64,000 nt of DNA from JABURQ01 sp029243145 (GCA_965660145.1 CBFHYX010000004.1:248001-312000); one strand, 5' to 3'. Shown: positions 45,183-54,983, counted from the first letter of the stretch. Program-made: numbers and translations. The notes: generated by a model from the sequence alone, not told the origin.

Positions 45183-45989
45183 CTAAAATCCACCACCAGG
45201 CTTCGTGGGAGCCGTGCCGGGAGCTGCTCCCGCTGTCGGTTTGTCGGCTGAAATTTTGAGCGTTTCCAATGCCAGGTCGATTCGTTCCGCAAAATGTTTC
45301 TTCCTCGCGATCGTTTCAGGATAGATAAACAAGACATAAACGGTCACGTCCCCTGCTCCGAACAGATGTAATGAAATCTCAGCTGTTGTTTCGCCAACAA
45401 AAATCTCAGTTTGTGTGACCCAGACGGAGGCGCCTTGTTGTGGGACAAATCCGGGAGTGGCCGGGTATTGCTTTTGTTTCCAGACGCTCCGATCAGGATA
45501 TGGTAGATTGAGTCCATCGATAACTTTTTCAGCGATGATATTACGGTATTCCATCGCTTCTTCTGCGTTATTCTCTGCCCAGAGATAACCATTCGACATC
45601 ACAAACGCATATGCGGGCAATTCTTTGAATTCACCCGAGACATCCGCTTCCACAATCCCTTTCCAGGCACCAATCAAGCCGGGAAGTTCGAGAGATGGTA
45701 ATTCAGGTGGGATTCGTTCATCGAGACCATCTTGTACCCATTCTCCCTCTTCGTTTTTCACCATCGGAGGAGGTGCGACTTCAACCATTTGAGCCGGCAT
45801 GCGGACTTCGACACCCGACTGATTCCAGGCTGGCCCCAGATTCTCTTTCAGCTTGTTGGTGTACTGAAAAAGTTGATTGGTTGCATTGAGCCGATTGTTG
45901 TAAGCTTCACTGCCGCATCCGGCTGCAATGAACAGAACAGCACAAATGCTGGGGATGAGTAGTTGGCGGTGTTTTTGTGAGTGTTTCAT
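45183..45989 (-). CDS. Predicted lipoprotein of unknown function
   Basis: The 268-residue protein has a lipoprotein signal (SICAVLFIAAGC, Cys at residue 25) and a body without a recognised domain. The centre includes IGAWKGIVEADVSGEFKELPAYAFVMSNG and a long region about a substrate-like strand set; the tail is Ala/Pro/Gly-rich. It precedes the permease gene on the same strand, so co-transcription is possible. No function is proposed. Confidence 0.7.
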   Translation of the reverse strand: MKHSQKHRQLLIPSICAVLFIAAGCGSEAYNNRLNATNQLFQYTNKLKENLGPAWNQSGVEVRMPAQMVEVAPPPMVKNEEGEWVQDGLDERIPPELPSLELPGLIGAWKGIVEADVSGEFKELPAYAFVMSNGYLWAENNAEEAMEYRNIIAEKVIDGLNLPYPDRSVWKQKQYPATPGFVPQQGASVWVTQTEIFVGETTAEISLHLFGAGDVTVYVLFIYPETIARKKHFAERIDLALETLKISADKPTAGAAPGTAPTKPGGGF

Positions 45990-46188
45990 GCGTGGTGCAT
46001 CTTTAGTTCAGGGCTGGGGTTAGACAGATTGTGCGTCAGATTGTGTGGCGTGTCAATGATTTGTCCTGCCTAACACTCCGTTGAAAAACTTGATTTTGTC
46101 AAGAACGAGATATCCCTACCTTGTTCAGACGCGATTCACGTGCAGGTCTCTCCCGGGTTTAGGGGAGAAAATCTACAATTCCACCTAT

Positions 46189-46971
46189 TCAGGACAAGCC
46201 TCCCCCTTCTTCATCAATCATTCGGTCAATTTCGGCTTGTAAGCGATCCAGAGTTTCATCCTTCATCATTTCGCTGGCCAATTCATCACCTAGTAAACCG
46301 AGTTCTTGATAAAGGTCGGCCCATTCATCCTCGTCGACTTGCTCTTCATCTTCGTCGTTGCTTTTGGGCACTGCTTTCGCTTGAGCTTCAGATGCTGATT
46401 GCTGATCGTGAATTTCCCGTTTGGCGAGCTTGTCCTGTTCCTTCTCTGCAAATTTTTCGACATCCCCGAATAGCTCCATCCAGTGTTCGAGTTCACCCGA
46501 GGTCAAACCACCCTCGAACTTGGGGTGCGACTCGGCAACGTCGTTTTCTCGATCACGGCGAGGAGGACGTTGGACGATCTCGTCCAGAAAAGCGATGCTG
46601 CCAATATATTTCGCCCGCCGTCGATGGGCGGCTTTTTGGAGGCGACGATCACCGGAAACCACAATGATCTGACGTGGTGCTGAGTGAGCGAGAATCAGTT
46701 CTTCGATGAGGGAGTCGGCATCGTGGCCGGGATCAGCAAAGCGGACTTGCAACCCGTCAAATTTCATGCGATTGGGGAGTCCCTGCGGTGCTTCCCAAGC
46801 ATCAAACACAACTTTGGCCCGATCACATTCTTCATTGGTCAAAAAATTGACCAGCAGTCTGAGTAACCGATGACGGCAACGCTCCAGATCCCCTTGTGCA
46901 TAAGTGGGGCGAGCGAGGCCCGCGGCATGCATCAGGTTGTAACCATCAATAATGAGATAAGGAGTGGCCAT
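46189..46971 (-). CDS. NYN-domain (YacP/Rae1-like) protein
   Basis: The 260-residue protein has an N-terminal PIN-like NYN domain (residues 1-140): LIIDGYNLMHAAG, VVFDAWEAP, DADSLIEELI and VVSGDRRLQKAAHRR, which provide the acidic residues expected at the metal site. This fold occurs in ribonucleases such as Rae1. The C-terminal 120 residues are very acidic and helical. It is on the same strand as, and 40 bases downstream of, the pyrC-like gene. Confidence 0.85.
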   Translation of the reverse strand: MATPYLIIDGYNLMHAAGLARPTYAQGDLERCRHRLLRLLVNFLTNEECDRAKVVFDAWEAPQGLPNRMKFDGLQVRFADPGHDADSLIEELILAHSAPRQIIVVSGDRRLQKAAHRRRAKYIGSIAFLDEIVQRPPRRDRENDVAESHPKFEGGLTSGELEHWMELFGDVEKFAEKEQDKLAKREIHDQQSASEAQAKAVPKSNDEDEEQVDEDEWADLYQELGLLGDELASEMMKDETLDRLQAEIDRMIDEEGGGLS

Positions 46972-47011
46972 ATTTCACGTCACTCCCCTCTGATGTTTCC
47001 ATACCTTGAAG

Positions 47012-48319
47012 TTACACTGCAGGATTGATGCGAGATGCGATCTGTCCCAGATAGTAGCGGACTTCGCCACCGACTATGACGGTATGTGCTCGCCCTTTCA
47101 CAGTCCATCCCTCAAAGGGTGTGTTTCGTCCTCGTGAGAAAAACTGTTTAGGGTCGATTGTCCACTCGACATGAGGATCGATCAATGTGATGTCGGCCGT
47201 TGAGTTCTCTTTCAGGGTTCCCTTGGAGAGTCCCAGAATGGCAGCCGGCCTTGTCGAGAGTTTGTCGATCAATTGCAACCATGAAAGATGACCGGGATCG
47301 ATAAGTGATTGTATGCAAATCGGGAGAACCGTTTCGAGACCGGCAATGCCAAAAGGTGCCTGATCCAGCTCATTTCGTTTTTTCTCAATCGAATACGGTT
47401 GATGATCGGAGCTGATGGCGTCAATCGTGCCATCTTTCAAGCCGCGAATTAGTGAGTCGATGTGGTCCCGCGAACGCAGAGGTGGATTCACTTTGAACGC
47501 GGAATCGAAACTTTGCAGCGTCGAATCGTCGAGTGTCAGATGATGGGGAGTCACAGAACAGGTGACTTTCACTCCGGCTTCTTTTGCCTGCTGAATTTGT
47601 TTGACACTATTTGTGACAGTGATTGTTGTGACGTGCAGTTTTCCGTCCGTCATTTCGGCCAACGCCAAATCTCGACCGACCATGATCGATTCCGCCGCCG
47701 CCGGCATCCCCCGTAATCCTAACAGCGTCGAGTAATACCCTTCGTGCATCACACCAGAGCGACTCAATTCTTCGACTTCCGGGAAATTGAAGATCGGACG
47801 ATCAAACATTCGGCTGTATTCGAGGGCACGGCGCATGATTTCGGCGTTGTGTAGCGGATGCTTGCCGTCCGAAAAACCGACCGCTCCACCATCGACGAGT
47901 TGTCCCATCTCGGCGAGTTCTTCGCCTTTGAGACTTTTCGTCACTGCTCCCAGTGGATAGACGTGACAGTTCCTTGCGCGGGCAGCCTGTAAGATTGCGA
48001 ATTCGGCCGCGGCACGGTTATCAATGGCAGGGGTGGTGTCGGGAAGGCAGGCAATGCTGGAGAATCCTCCCGCTAATGCAGCCGCGGTGCCTGTATAGGT
48101 TGTCTCGTCTTCTTCGTCACCCGGATCACGTAAGGCGGCGTGTAAGTCGATCAGGCCGGGAGAAACGATCAATCCTTCTGCCTCAATGACTTCATCAGCG
48201 TGGCCTGCGACATCTCCCGCACCGGCAATCACTCCATCGCGGATTAAGAGATCTCCTGTCCGGTCCAGGTTTTGTGAGGGATCGATAAGTCGTCCACCAC
48301 GAATCAACAGGCTGGTCAT
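47012..48319 (-). CDS. pyrC': Inactive dihydroorotase homologue (PyrC'-like partner of PyrB)
   Basis: The 435-residue protein has the type I dihydroorotase / amidohydrolase fold. The metal site is degraded: the H-x-H of strand 1 reads H60-A-A, the usual H-C/A-E-D reads F-N-F-P-E-V, and the H of strand 6 is replaced in H-V-T-T-I-T-V. D305-H306 is kept but the later His is Tyr. Such a gene next to pyrB in Pseudomonas encodes a non-catalytic scaffold needed for aspartate carbamoyltransferase assembly; the same role is inferred here. The ATG at 48319 overlaps the pyrB stop by 4 bases; the frame is open to 48373. Confidence 0.82.
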   Translation of the reverse strand: MTSLLIRGGRLIDPSQNLDRTGDLLIRDGVIAGAGDVAGHADEVIEAEGLIVSPGLIDLHAALRDPGDEEDETTYTGTAAALAGGFSSIACLPDTTPAIDNRAAAEFAILQAARARNCHVYPLGAVTKSLKGEELAEMGQLVDGGAVGFSDGKHPLHNAEIMRRALEYSRMFDRPIFNFPEVEELSRSGVMHEGYYSTLLGLRGMPAAAESIMVGRDLALAEMTDGKLHVTTITVTNSVKQIQQAKEAGVKVTCSVTPHHLTLDDSTLQSFDSAFKVNPPLRSRDHIDSLIRGLKDGTIDAISSDHQPYSIEKKRNELDQAPFGIAGLETVLPICIQSLIDPGHLSWLQLIDKLSTRPAAILGLSKGTLKENSTADITLIDPHVEWTIDPKQFFSRGRNTPFEGWTVKGRAHTVIVGGEVRYYLGQIASRINPAV

Positions 48320-49284
48320 GAGTCTCCCCTTTCGGCTTGTCGATCCTGATATTGATTGAGTAGATAGAGACACGACATGCGGACCAATAATCCATTCGTT
48401 ACCTGATCGAGAACGACTGAATGAGGGCCATCGGCTACTTCCGTCGAAAGCTCGACACCCCGGTTAATCGGTCCGGGAGCCAATACGACCATTCCCTCTT
48501 TACCACGAGAGGCACGTTCGGTGTTTAATCCAAACAAGTGGGCATACTCGCGAATCGAAGGGAAGAACGCCGAGCGTTGGCGCTCAAATTGGACACGGAG
48601 TAAGTTGACGCAATCTGTTTCCGGCAGGACGGCGTCAAGGTCGTAGGAAATCTCGACACCGAGTTGTGTGATGTCGCGGGGGATCAGGGTGGAGGGGCCG
48701 CAAACAATGACTCGTGCCCCTAGTTTTTTGAGTCCCCAGATATTTGAGCGGGCAACGCGACTATGCAGAATGTCGCCCACTAAAGTCACAGTGAGCCCTT
48801 CCAACGTCCCTTTTTGTTCTCGGATCGTGAAAATGTCGAGGAGGGCTTGTGTGGGATGTTCGTGTGTGCCGTCACCCGCGTTGAGTACCGAAGCTTTCAA
48901 GTGTTTGGACAACAGATGCGGTGCGCCGGGTGTCATGTGTCTGACGACAACCTGATCGACTCCCATCGCTTCGATGTTCTTGGCCGTATCGATAAACGTC
49001 TCGCCTTTGGAAAGGCTGCTGCCCGAAGGAGAGAAATCGACGGTATCGGCACTTAGGCGTTTTGCGGCTAGGCCAAAGCTTGTTCGTGTGCGGGTTGAGG
49101 GCTCAAAAAAAAGGTTGGCAACGACCTTCCCTCGCAGGGAATTGAGCTTCAAAACTCCCTCTTTCGTCTGCTGTTTGAACTCGGCAGCCTGATCGAGGAT
49201 CTGAGTGATTTCTTCCGCGGATAATTCTTCCAATCCGAGGATATGTTTTCGATTCCAGACGCGACTTGGTCTCTCAGTGGACAT
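48316..49284 (-). CDS. pyrB: Aspartate carbamoyltransferase catalytic subunit
   Basis: Second step of pyrimidine synthesis. The 322-residue protein has the carbamoyl-phosphate motif FFEPSTRTRTSF, H-E-H-P-T-Q-A-L-L-D, and the aspartate-binding tail with LAPGPINRGVEL. Its stop overlaps the start of the pyrC-like gene, so the two are translated together, as for the pyrB-pyrC' class in which ATCase needs the inactive DHOase. No pyrI (regulatory chain) is nearby. Confidence 0.95.
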   Translation of the reverse strand: MSTERPSRVWNRKHILGLEELSAEEITQILDQAAEFKQQTKEGVLKLNSLRGKVVANLFFEPSTRTRTSFGLAAKRLSADTVDFSPSGSSLSKGETFIDTAKNIEAMGVDQVVVRHMTPGAPHLLSKHLKASVLNAGDGTHEHPTQALLDIFTIREQKGTLEGLTVTLVGDILHSRVARSNIWGLKKLGARVIVCGPSTLIPRDITQLGVEISYDLDAVLPETDCVNLLRVQFERQRSAFFPSIREYAHLFGLNTERASRGKEGMVVLAPGPINRGVELSTEVADGPHSVVLDQVTNGLLVRMSCLYLLNQYQDRQAERGDS

Positions 49285-49352
49285 TGTCTCTTCCGCGGAC
49301 AGTAAAAAACAAACTGGTCAAGCTTAACAATGGCTACGCTCCGCATCAACGA

Positions 49353-51683
49353 TCAAGGATCGCTTTTCAGAAATCCCTCAGTATTCATTGGCAATTGACT
49401 CGCATCGATCCCCGGAAAATCAGCGGAAAGTCGCGGTCCAGAGACTTCCAGCACAACAGAATCGGTCGGATTCGATGTCAATTTACCCTTGAACTGAATC
49501 GGAGCCAGAATCAGACCCTCAATCTGTAATCGTTTTGCTTCCAGCGGTAATACTTGATTCTCTGATTTCCAGTGTCCCGCGACGATGAGTGATTCTGATC
49601 CGACACAATCTTCGCCCATGAGAGACAAATACGAGAATTGACCTTCCGGTACGCGATCCTGCTTGAAGAGAAACAATGCGCCACGTTGATCTGTCAGGTC
49701 GAAAACACAACCAGTCGCGGTGAGTCGTATTTCGCCGGCAACTGGTGAATCGGTTTTGACAGGGTCGAAAATCAGGGCTGAATCAGTCCCACGAAGACTG
49801 AGATTCTTCCATTGGCCAGTGAGGGGACTCTCGGGTTCTGGCCAAGTTCGAAATCGGGCAAACGAGTTGGCACCAACCGACAGGCAATTTTCGACCGTCC
49901 AGTATGAGGGAGCGGTTCCCAGATAAAGCTGAGTTCCTCCGCCGAGGAATACTGAATTTTCCAGTTCAAAACGTCCACCGCTACGGTCTTCCGGGTCAAT
50001 CGATTTCCAGGCAACCGCGATCAATTGAGAAGGTTCAATGGTTTGTTGGTCGGCTAGTTGGGACGAACGAATTCGCATGTCGAATACACAGTTGGAGATT
50101 TTGACATCAAGCGACTGAATCGCCAGCAAGGCGCCCTGTTTTGCGACGAACTCCTGTTGAACAGTGAGATTTTCCAGCGTCAGTGATTCACAACTAATCT
50201 CACAAGACTCTTTGACGATGAGAGTGGCCGTGATGCCATCGTCAGTCATGATTTTTAATGGCCCCACGACGTTCAGATCTTTCGCTTCATATTCGCCAGA
50301 AGTTTTGATGAGAATGACACCGTCGGCATCTGCTGTCGGCAGTTTCAGATAGTTTGACTCAGTGACTTCTTCCTCAACAATCGGTTGCGGAGCGGCGAAG
50401 ATTTCTTCGGTCTTTTGTGTGACCCGATCTGCCAGTGACAACAACTCTGTGCGAGCACCTTCATCCTGGAGCACCATCGAAATCATGAGTAGGCTGGCAG
50501 AAGTTGCCAACATCCAGGGCCACGTTTTGCGTCGTGCGGAAAGCTCTTTGATTGTCCATCCGGGGGCTTGAGACAGGAAATATGCTTGATATTCACGAAG
50601 CTTGCTGCGATCACTGAGTGAAGAACGTCCGAAGAGTTTGGCAGCCGCAATCAATGATTCGGGACGTTTTTCTGGATCGCGTTGAGTCAACTGACGGACG
50701 GCCAGTGCGATTTTCTCCGGGACATCGGTAGCCCATTCGCGGACATCGGGGATGTCTCGTTGTTGGTGGGCGGTTAATTTGGCGAGCGGATCAGCTTCCT
50801 TGATCGCCGGGCGTCCTGCCAGTAATTGCCATAATAGGCAGCCCAGTGCATAAAGTTCTGTCTGTTCGTCGACACGATTTCCCGTTGCGACTCGTTCGGG
50901 AGCGATTCCTTCACACTGTTCGGTGGATAAGTCGGTGACGTAGGAAAGTTGCGGGGTGACGGCATTTTGGACTCCCGTTTCCACCAGCATCGCCCTTCCC
51001 CGTGGAGAGAGTTTCACGTTCTCTAAACGCAAATCGCCGTGGAAGACCCCTTCTTTCTGCAAAGCCTTCATGCCGGTGAGAACCTGCCGGGCAATGGCGA
51101 TGACCACGGGGACTGGAAAGCGACCTCGTCGAACCAAAAGTTCACGCAGGCTAAGCCCTGGAATGTATTGGCTGACAACAACGAGTGATTCTTGCTGCTT
51201 GATGACTTCTCTGGGAGTCACGACATGAGAATGATGCCATTCTGCCAGTTGGCGAATCGTCTCTTTGAGATGATTCTCTGAGGAGTCGAGTTGTTCTGGA
51301 CGTAGAGAGAGAGTTTCCAGACAGAATCGTTTTCGTTTGCGGTTTCGTGCCAGAAAAGTTTCGGAGCGATTCCTGCCACCAAGTCGATCAATCAGGATGT
51401 ACTCTCCTGACGTGATCCGTTCAGGGTGCTCAGATTCTAACAATGTGGCCTGATACGGGGTCAGTGATTTCTGACTGACCAAAGCATCGATCCAGACCGA
51501 ATCGAACGCCGGAAGATCCGAGGTTAATCGCTTCACCTTCCGCCGGCAACGACGCAGATCTGAGGCAACACACAAGCCGTGTGTCAGCAACAGTTCTTTC
51601 ATTCGGGGAGAGAGTGGTTCCAGCACGTCGTGTGATTCCTTCGGGACATCCGTGTAATCTGAGTTTATCCCAGATCTCGCCAT
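49353..51683 (-). CDS. Pseudokinase with transmembrane segment and beta-helix-like ectodomain
   Basis: The 776-residue protein has an N-terminal module with QKSLTPYQATLLES, seen before kinase domains in planctomycetes, and then a Hanks-type kinase fold (about 95-355). The catalytic loop keeps H-G-D217...N222 and APE, but the V-A-I-K lysine is Glu123 and the D-F-G motif is E-T-G (235-237), so ATP chemistry is unlikely. A membrane segment lies at 388-405. The C-terminal ~350 residues have repeated short strands with Asn/Ser-rich turns, like a right-handed beta-helix. ATG 51683 is chosen; upstream sequence is divergent with the next gene. Confidence 0.8.
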   Translation of the reverse strand: MARSGINSDYTDVPKESHDVLEPLSPRMKELLLTHGLCVASDLRRCRRKVKRLTSDLPAFDSVWIDALVSQKSLTPYQATLLESEHPERITSGEYILIDRLGGRNRSETFLARNRKRKRFCLETLSLRPEQLDSSENHLKETIRQLAEWHHSHVVTPREVIKQQESLVVVSQYIPGLSLRELLVRRGRFPVPVVIAIARQVLTGMKALQKEGVFHGDLRLENVKLSPRGRAMLVETGVQNAVTPQLSYVTDLSTEQCEGIAPERVATGNRVDEQTELYALGCLLWQLLAGRPAIKEADPLAKLTAHQQRDIPDVREWATDVPEKIALAVRQLTQRDPEKRPESLIAAAKLFGRSSLSDRSKLREYQAYFLSQAPGWTIKELSARRKTWPWMLATSASLLMISMVLQDEGARTELLSLADRVTQKTEEIFAAPQPIVEEEVTESNYLKLPTADADGVILIKTSGEYEAKDLNVVGPLKIMTDDGITATLIVKESCEISCESLTLENLTVQQEFVAKQGALLAIQSLDVKISNCVFDMRIRSSQLADQQTIEPSQLIAVAWKSIDPEDRSGGRFELENSVFLGGGTQLYLGTAPSYWTVENCLSVGANSFARFRTWPEPESPLTGQWKNLSLRGTDSALIFDPVKTDSPVAGEIRLTATGCVFDLTDQRGALFLFKQDRVPEGQFSYLSLMGEDCVGSESLIVAGHWKSENQVLPLEAKRLQIEGLILAPIQFKGKLTSNPTDSVVLEVSGPRLSADFPGIDASQLPMNTEGFLKSDP

Positions 51684-51804
51684 ATTCAGCAAGATGAAGA
51701 GGCGAGTAGAAAGCGGAAACGGGAAAGCGGAAAGCCGAAAAAAACTGCACTTGTCTCGTGTCATTGGTTCCGATTACGCTTCCCCTTTGCCCAGGAATTC
51801 ACAA

Positions 51805-52590
51805 ATGCCCACAGAATCACTTCAAATCCTGCTCTTGGCTTCCGATATTCACGCTCGCCGTGATTTACAGGATTGGATTCTCGCGCATGTCCCGAACGCC
51901 GAGCTTGTCGTGTATGCCGACCTCTCTGAAGTGATTCGTGACGGACTTCACATGGACCAGCCGCCGCGATTGGTACTTCTCTCGGCAGGTTACACACAAG
52001 CCTGGTCGCTGGATGAGTTCGCCGAACTCTGGAACGAATTGCCTTTGGCCCGCTGGATCATCATTCAAGATGGTTGGAGCGATTCGGCGATTCGGCATTG
52101 GCCTTGGCTACCTCCCGGATGTTGCGTTCCCCGCGAACGCTTGGAGATCCGTTTTCGACAAGAACTGGATGTTTTACGCGAAAATCGCGAACCCTTGCCA
52201 ATGACCGCGTCGTTGGAAGAAACATTTCTTCGCGATGCCGAACTTCCCGATCAAATGGACTTGGAGGGAATTACGGTCGGGCTCTTTACACCGGATCGTG
52301 ACTTGCGAAGCTACTGGACCGAATTGGTTGTGTCCTGTGGAGGAAAAATTGTTTCCCTCGAACAGCAACCAGAAGCCGTCCTCTGGGATTGTGATCCCTG
52401 GCAACCAGACCGCATCCGACAATTGGAAATCTATCGTCGGCGTGACACCAGATGCCGCATTATTGGATTACGAAACATCGTTCACGACTTGGCAGAATCT
52501 GCCGCGAAAGCCGCCGGCGTTGATGTCTTGCTCCCGAAGAATCTGAGCGCGGCCTTGATTCTGGAGGCGTTGAGTGGGGCAAAGGTTTGA
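51805..52590 (+). CDS. Two receiver-like domains, hypothetical
   Basis: The 261-residue protein has two alpha/beta units of response-regulator type: residues 5-120 (LQILLLASDIHARRDL, VLLSAG) and residues 140-260 (ITVGLFTPDRDLRSY, AVLWDCDPW, CRIIGLRNI, DVLLPKNL). No complete phospho-acceptor pocket can be placed with confidence, so the domains may be degenerate. It is divergent from the pseudokinase gene (121 bases), a possible functional link. ATG 51805 is chosen because the upstream 37 residues do not match any recognisable start. Confidence 0.6.
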   Translation: MPTESLQILLLASDIHARRDLQDWILAHVPNAELVVYADLSEVIRDGLHMDQPPRLVLLSAGYTQAWSLDEFAELWNELPLARWIIIQDGWSDSAIRHWPWLPPGCCVPRERLEIRFRQELDVLRENREPLPMTASLEETFLRDAELPDQMDLEGITVGLFTPDRDLRSYWTELVVSCGGKIVSLEQQPEAVLWDCDPWQPDRIRQLEIYRRRDTRCRIIGLRNIVHDLAESAAKAAGVDVLLPKNLSAALILEALSGAKV

Positions 52591-52894
52591 TCCCGATTTG
52601 TTATCACGACGAACACCAATGAAACGAATAGATCTCACCGCGCGATCGTAGGTGGTATTAGCCGAGTGAAGCGAGCCGTAACCTGACAACTGATTTGAAT
52701 CGATAAAGCAGTAGTCTCTGCCTGACTTCTACAGCCCCGCTGTCTTGTTGCTCAGATCCTTGCCGACATGAGGGAATCTTTCGGGACCAACCGCGATGAA
52801 GAGAGCACGGATGAACTAGGATCGCTCATTCTCGATTCGAAAAGCGAATTAAAAGAGGGTCGCTAAAGAGTAAAATTAATCTTAGATTTATCTA
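52591..52894. other. Intergenic region with a degenerate palindromic repeat
   Basis: These 304 bases lie between convergent genes. The only structure seen is the repeat at 52648-52687 (listed separately) and a short hairpin (ATTCG/CGAAT) near 52835. No tRNA or coding sequence was recognised. Confidence 0.5.
52648..52687. repeat. Repeat-like palindromic element
   Basis: The segment reads GTAGGTGGTATTAGCC, a short centre GAGTGAAGCGAG, then CCGTAACCTGAC, so GGTATTAGCC and the CCGTAACC side are roughly inverted. It recalls the widespread intergenic family with GTAGGGTG-n-GTAACGCACC-type arms. Only one copy was found in this window, so assignment is tentative. Confidence 0.4.
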
Positions 52895-54795
52895 TCAATG
52901 AAATTGTTTCTCAGACTCAATTGCGATTTGAGGCATCGACTCCCCAATAGCTCCTGCTTCGGAAAGATGATGCTTATCCCGTATCATGCTCATGTCGTCA
53001 ATCTCAGCGGGCCAGACATTCGAGTCACCCGCGTAATAGGGAGTCGGATCGTAGACTCGTACATTTCTGTTCGAGAGTGAATGAAATACTTCACGAGGGA
53101 TTCGATTGTATTCGTAATGTTCTTCGAGAGAGATACCGACTCCTGTGGTCTCTTGTCCAAGCCATGCGAGCCTCGCAAGTCGATGAGGAACCATATAGTT
53201 GAAAGAGGCGTTGTCTTCTACAATCACAACTTGAACTCCAGCCAGCTCCAGCTGGTCAACGGTATCCCGGACCGATTTCTCAAAAATTGAAGAATGACTT
53301 CGATAAGACTTCCCCCAATAGGCCACCATGACCACCAGAGGAATTTTATTCCGAACAAGAAATTCATAAGCCGCCTGATTGCGCTCAATCGAACGATTGG
53401 TAATATGTCTTCTCATATCAACACCATAATCGAGGAGCGGAGTATTTCCGGGATAAGTAATTTGGTAGCACTTAATGTTGAGTTTCTGACAAGCGGCATC
53501 AACGCCATTGCATGGCTGTCTCCCCAAACCAAGATTTCGTGTTCTCCTTCGGGATCACCCCAAACAGGAACCTCGTCTGCCTCCATTTGCTCCGGACTGA
53601 TTCGATCCTTATACTTTCGCTCAGCAATACGACGACGAGTTGCAAGATAATCACTAGCCACCTTTGGTAATCGATTCGGAAAGCCGTCATTTTTGTTAAT
53701 GACAACGGATGCCGAGATGAGCAACGCAGGTGCGATGAATGTTGCCAGCAAGACATGCCGCGGCTTCGGCAGGATCACTCGGCGACGGAAGGGTTGCTCG
53801 ATCCAACGCCAGGAAATGATTGCCAATAGAAAGCTGGCCACAATGGCAGCGATCTTGGTCGTCAATAGCAATTCATCTCCATATTGGTATTTGAGAAATG
53901 CAAGAATTGGCCAATGCGCTAGATATAACGAGTAGGAAATCAGTCCAACGAAGACAAATGGTTTGGAGCTCATCACTCGACCAATCGACGTTTGATTTCT
54001 TAAGTTTGAGCAGATAAATCCCGCTGTGAGCAAACACGGAAGAGCAGCAGACACACCGGGGAAAGGTAGCTCTTCGTGATAATACCAGCCGCAAAATATC
54101 AGTCCTAATACTGACACAGTGCTTACGACCTCACGGACTCGAAAATGATCGCGATTGAAAACAGGAAGAAAACAAATAATTCCGCCCAACAACATTTCCC
54201 AGGCGCGTGTGGGCAGCAGGAAAAAAGACATTTCTGGTTGGGTGTGAACGGCATATTCGCTTCCGATCAATGACAGTAAAAACAGCCCAGTCAGTACACG
54301 TAAACGCACTGTTTCTCGGTAACGTCCCAGCCACATTAAAAGAAACGGATAAAAAAGATAAAATTGTTCTTCGACAGCCAGTGACCAAGTATGTAAAAGC
54401 GGATTTGATTCCGCAAAATTATTAAAATAGCCCGACGTCAACCAGAGGTTGACGTTAGACAATAAACATTGATGATACAGTGCGGTTTCACTCAGCTGTG
54501 AGAAATCATCAGGCATAAACGTGAAACTGGCATAGCACAAGACTGCCGTCACCATGAAAATCGATGCGGGGAGAATACGACGGACACGCCGTTCCCAAAA
54601 TTCACCAATCCGAAATTGACTAGCTCGTTGTTTGTTGAGAATGATTCCAGTAATCAGATATCCGGAAATCACAAAAAACACATCGACTCCGATGAATCCT
54701 CCCTTGAATCCTAAGTCGGCATGAAACAGTAGGACAAGCAAGATCGCGATCGCACGTAAACCATCAATTTCAGGCCGGTATTTCCATGCCTTCAT
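52895..54795 (-). pseudogene. Frameshifted acyltransferase 3 / SGNH O-acetyltransferase
   Basis: The first part (ATG 54795, GAAGGG ribosome-binding site) encodes an acyltransferase 3 domain: EIDGLRAIAILLVLLFHADL, G-F-I-G-V-D-V-F-F-V-I-S-G-Y, HTWSLAVEEQFY, and about ten membrane segments. It continues into an SGNH hydrolase domain (ILVWGDSHAMALMP), then the frame shifts near 53490-53505 and the remainder (D-A-A-C-Q-K...; final D-x-x-H as DKHHLSEAG) runs in another frame to 52895. Adding a second copy of the 13-base unit at 53491-53503 would restore one frame, so a repeat collapse is a possible cause. The enzyme would O-acetylate surface polysaccharide. Confidence 0.8.
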
Positions 54796-54983
54796 CTGCA
54801 ACCCTTCTAGCTTATAGGTTTCAAACTAGGAGAATCAGAATTTCAGTCTGGAATAGATAGTACGTTTGAAAATATTGCACAAGAGAAATCTGCGTTCTGT
54901 CCAGTTTTGCGTATCACTACAACACAGGACTGGTGCGAACGCAGTATTCATCAATTGATTTGAATTGATACAGTCATAGACTC

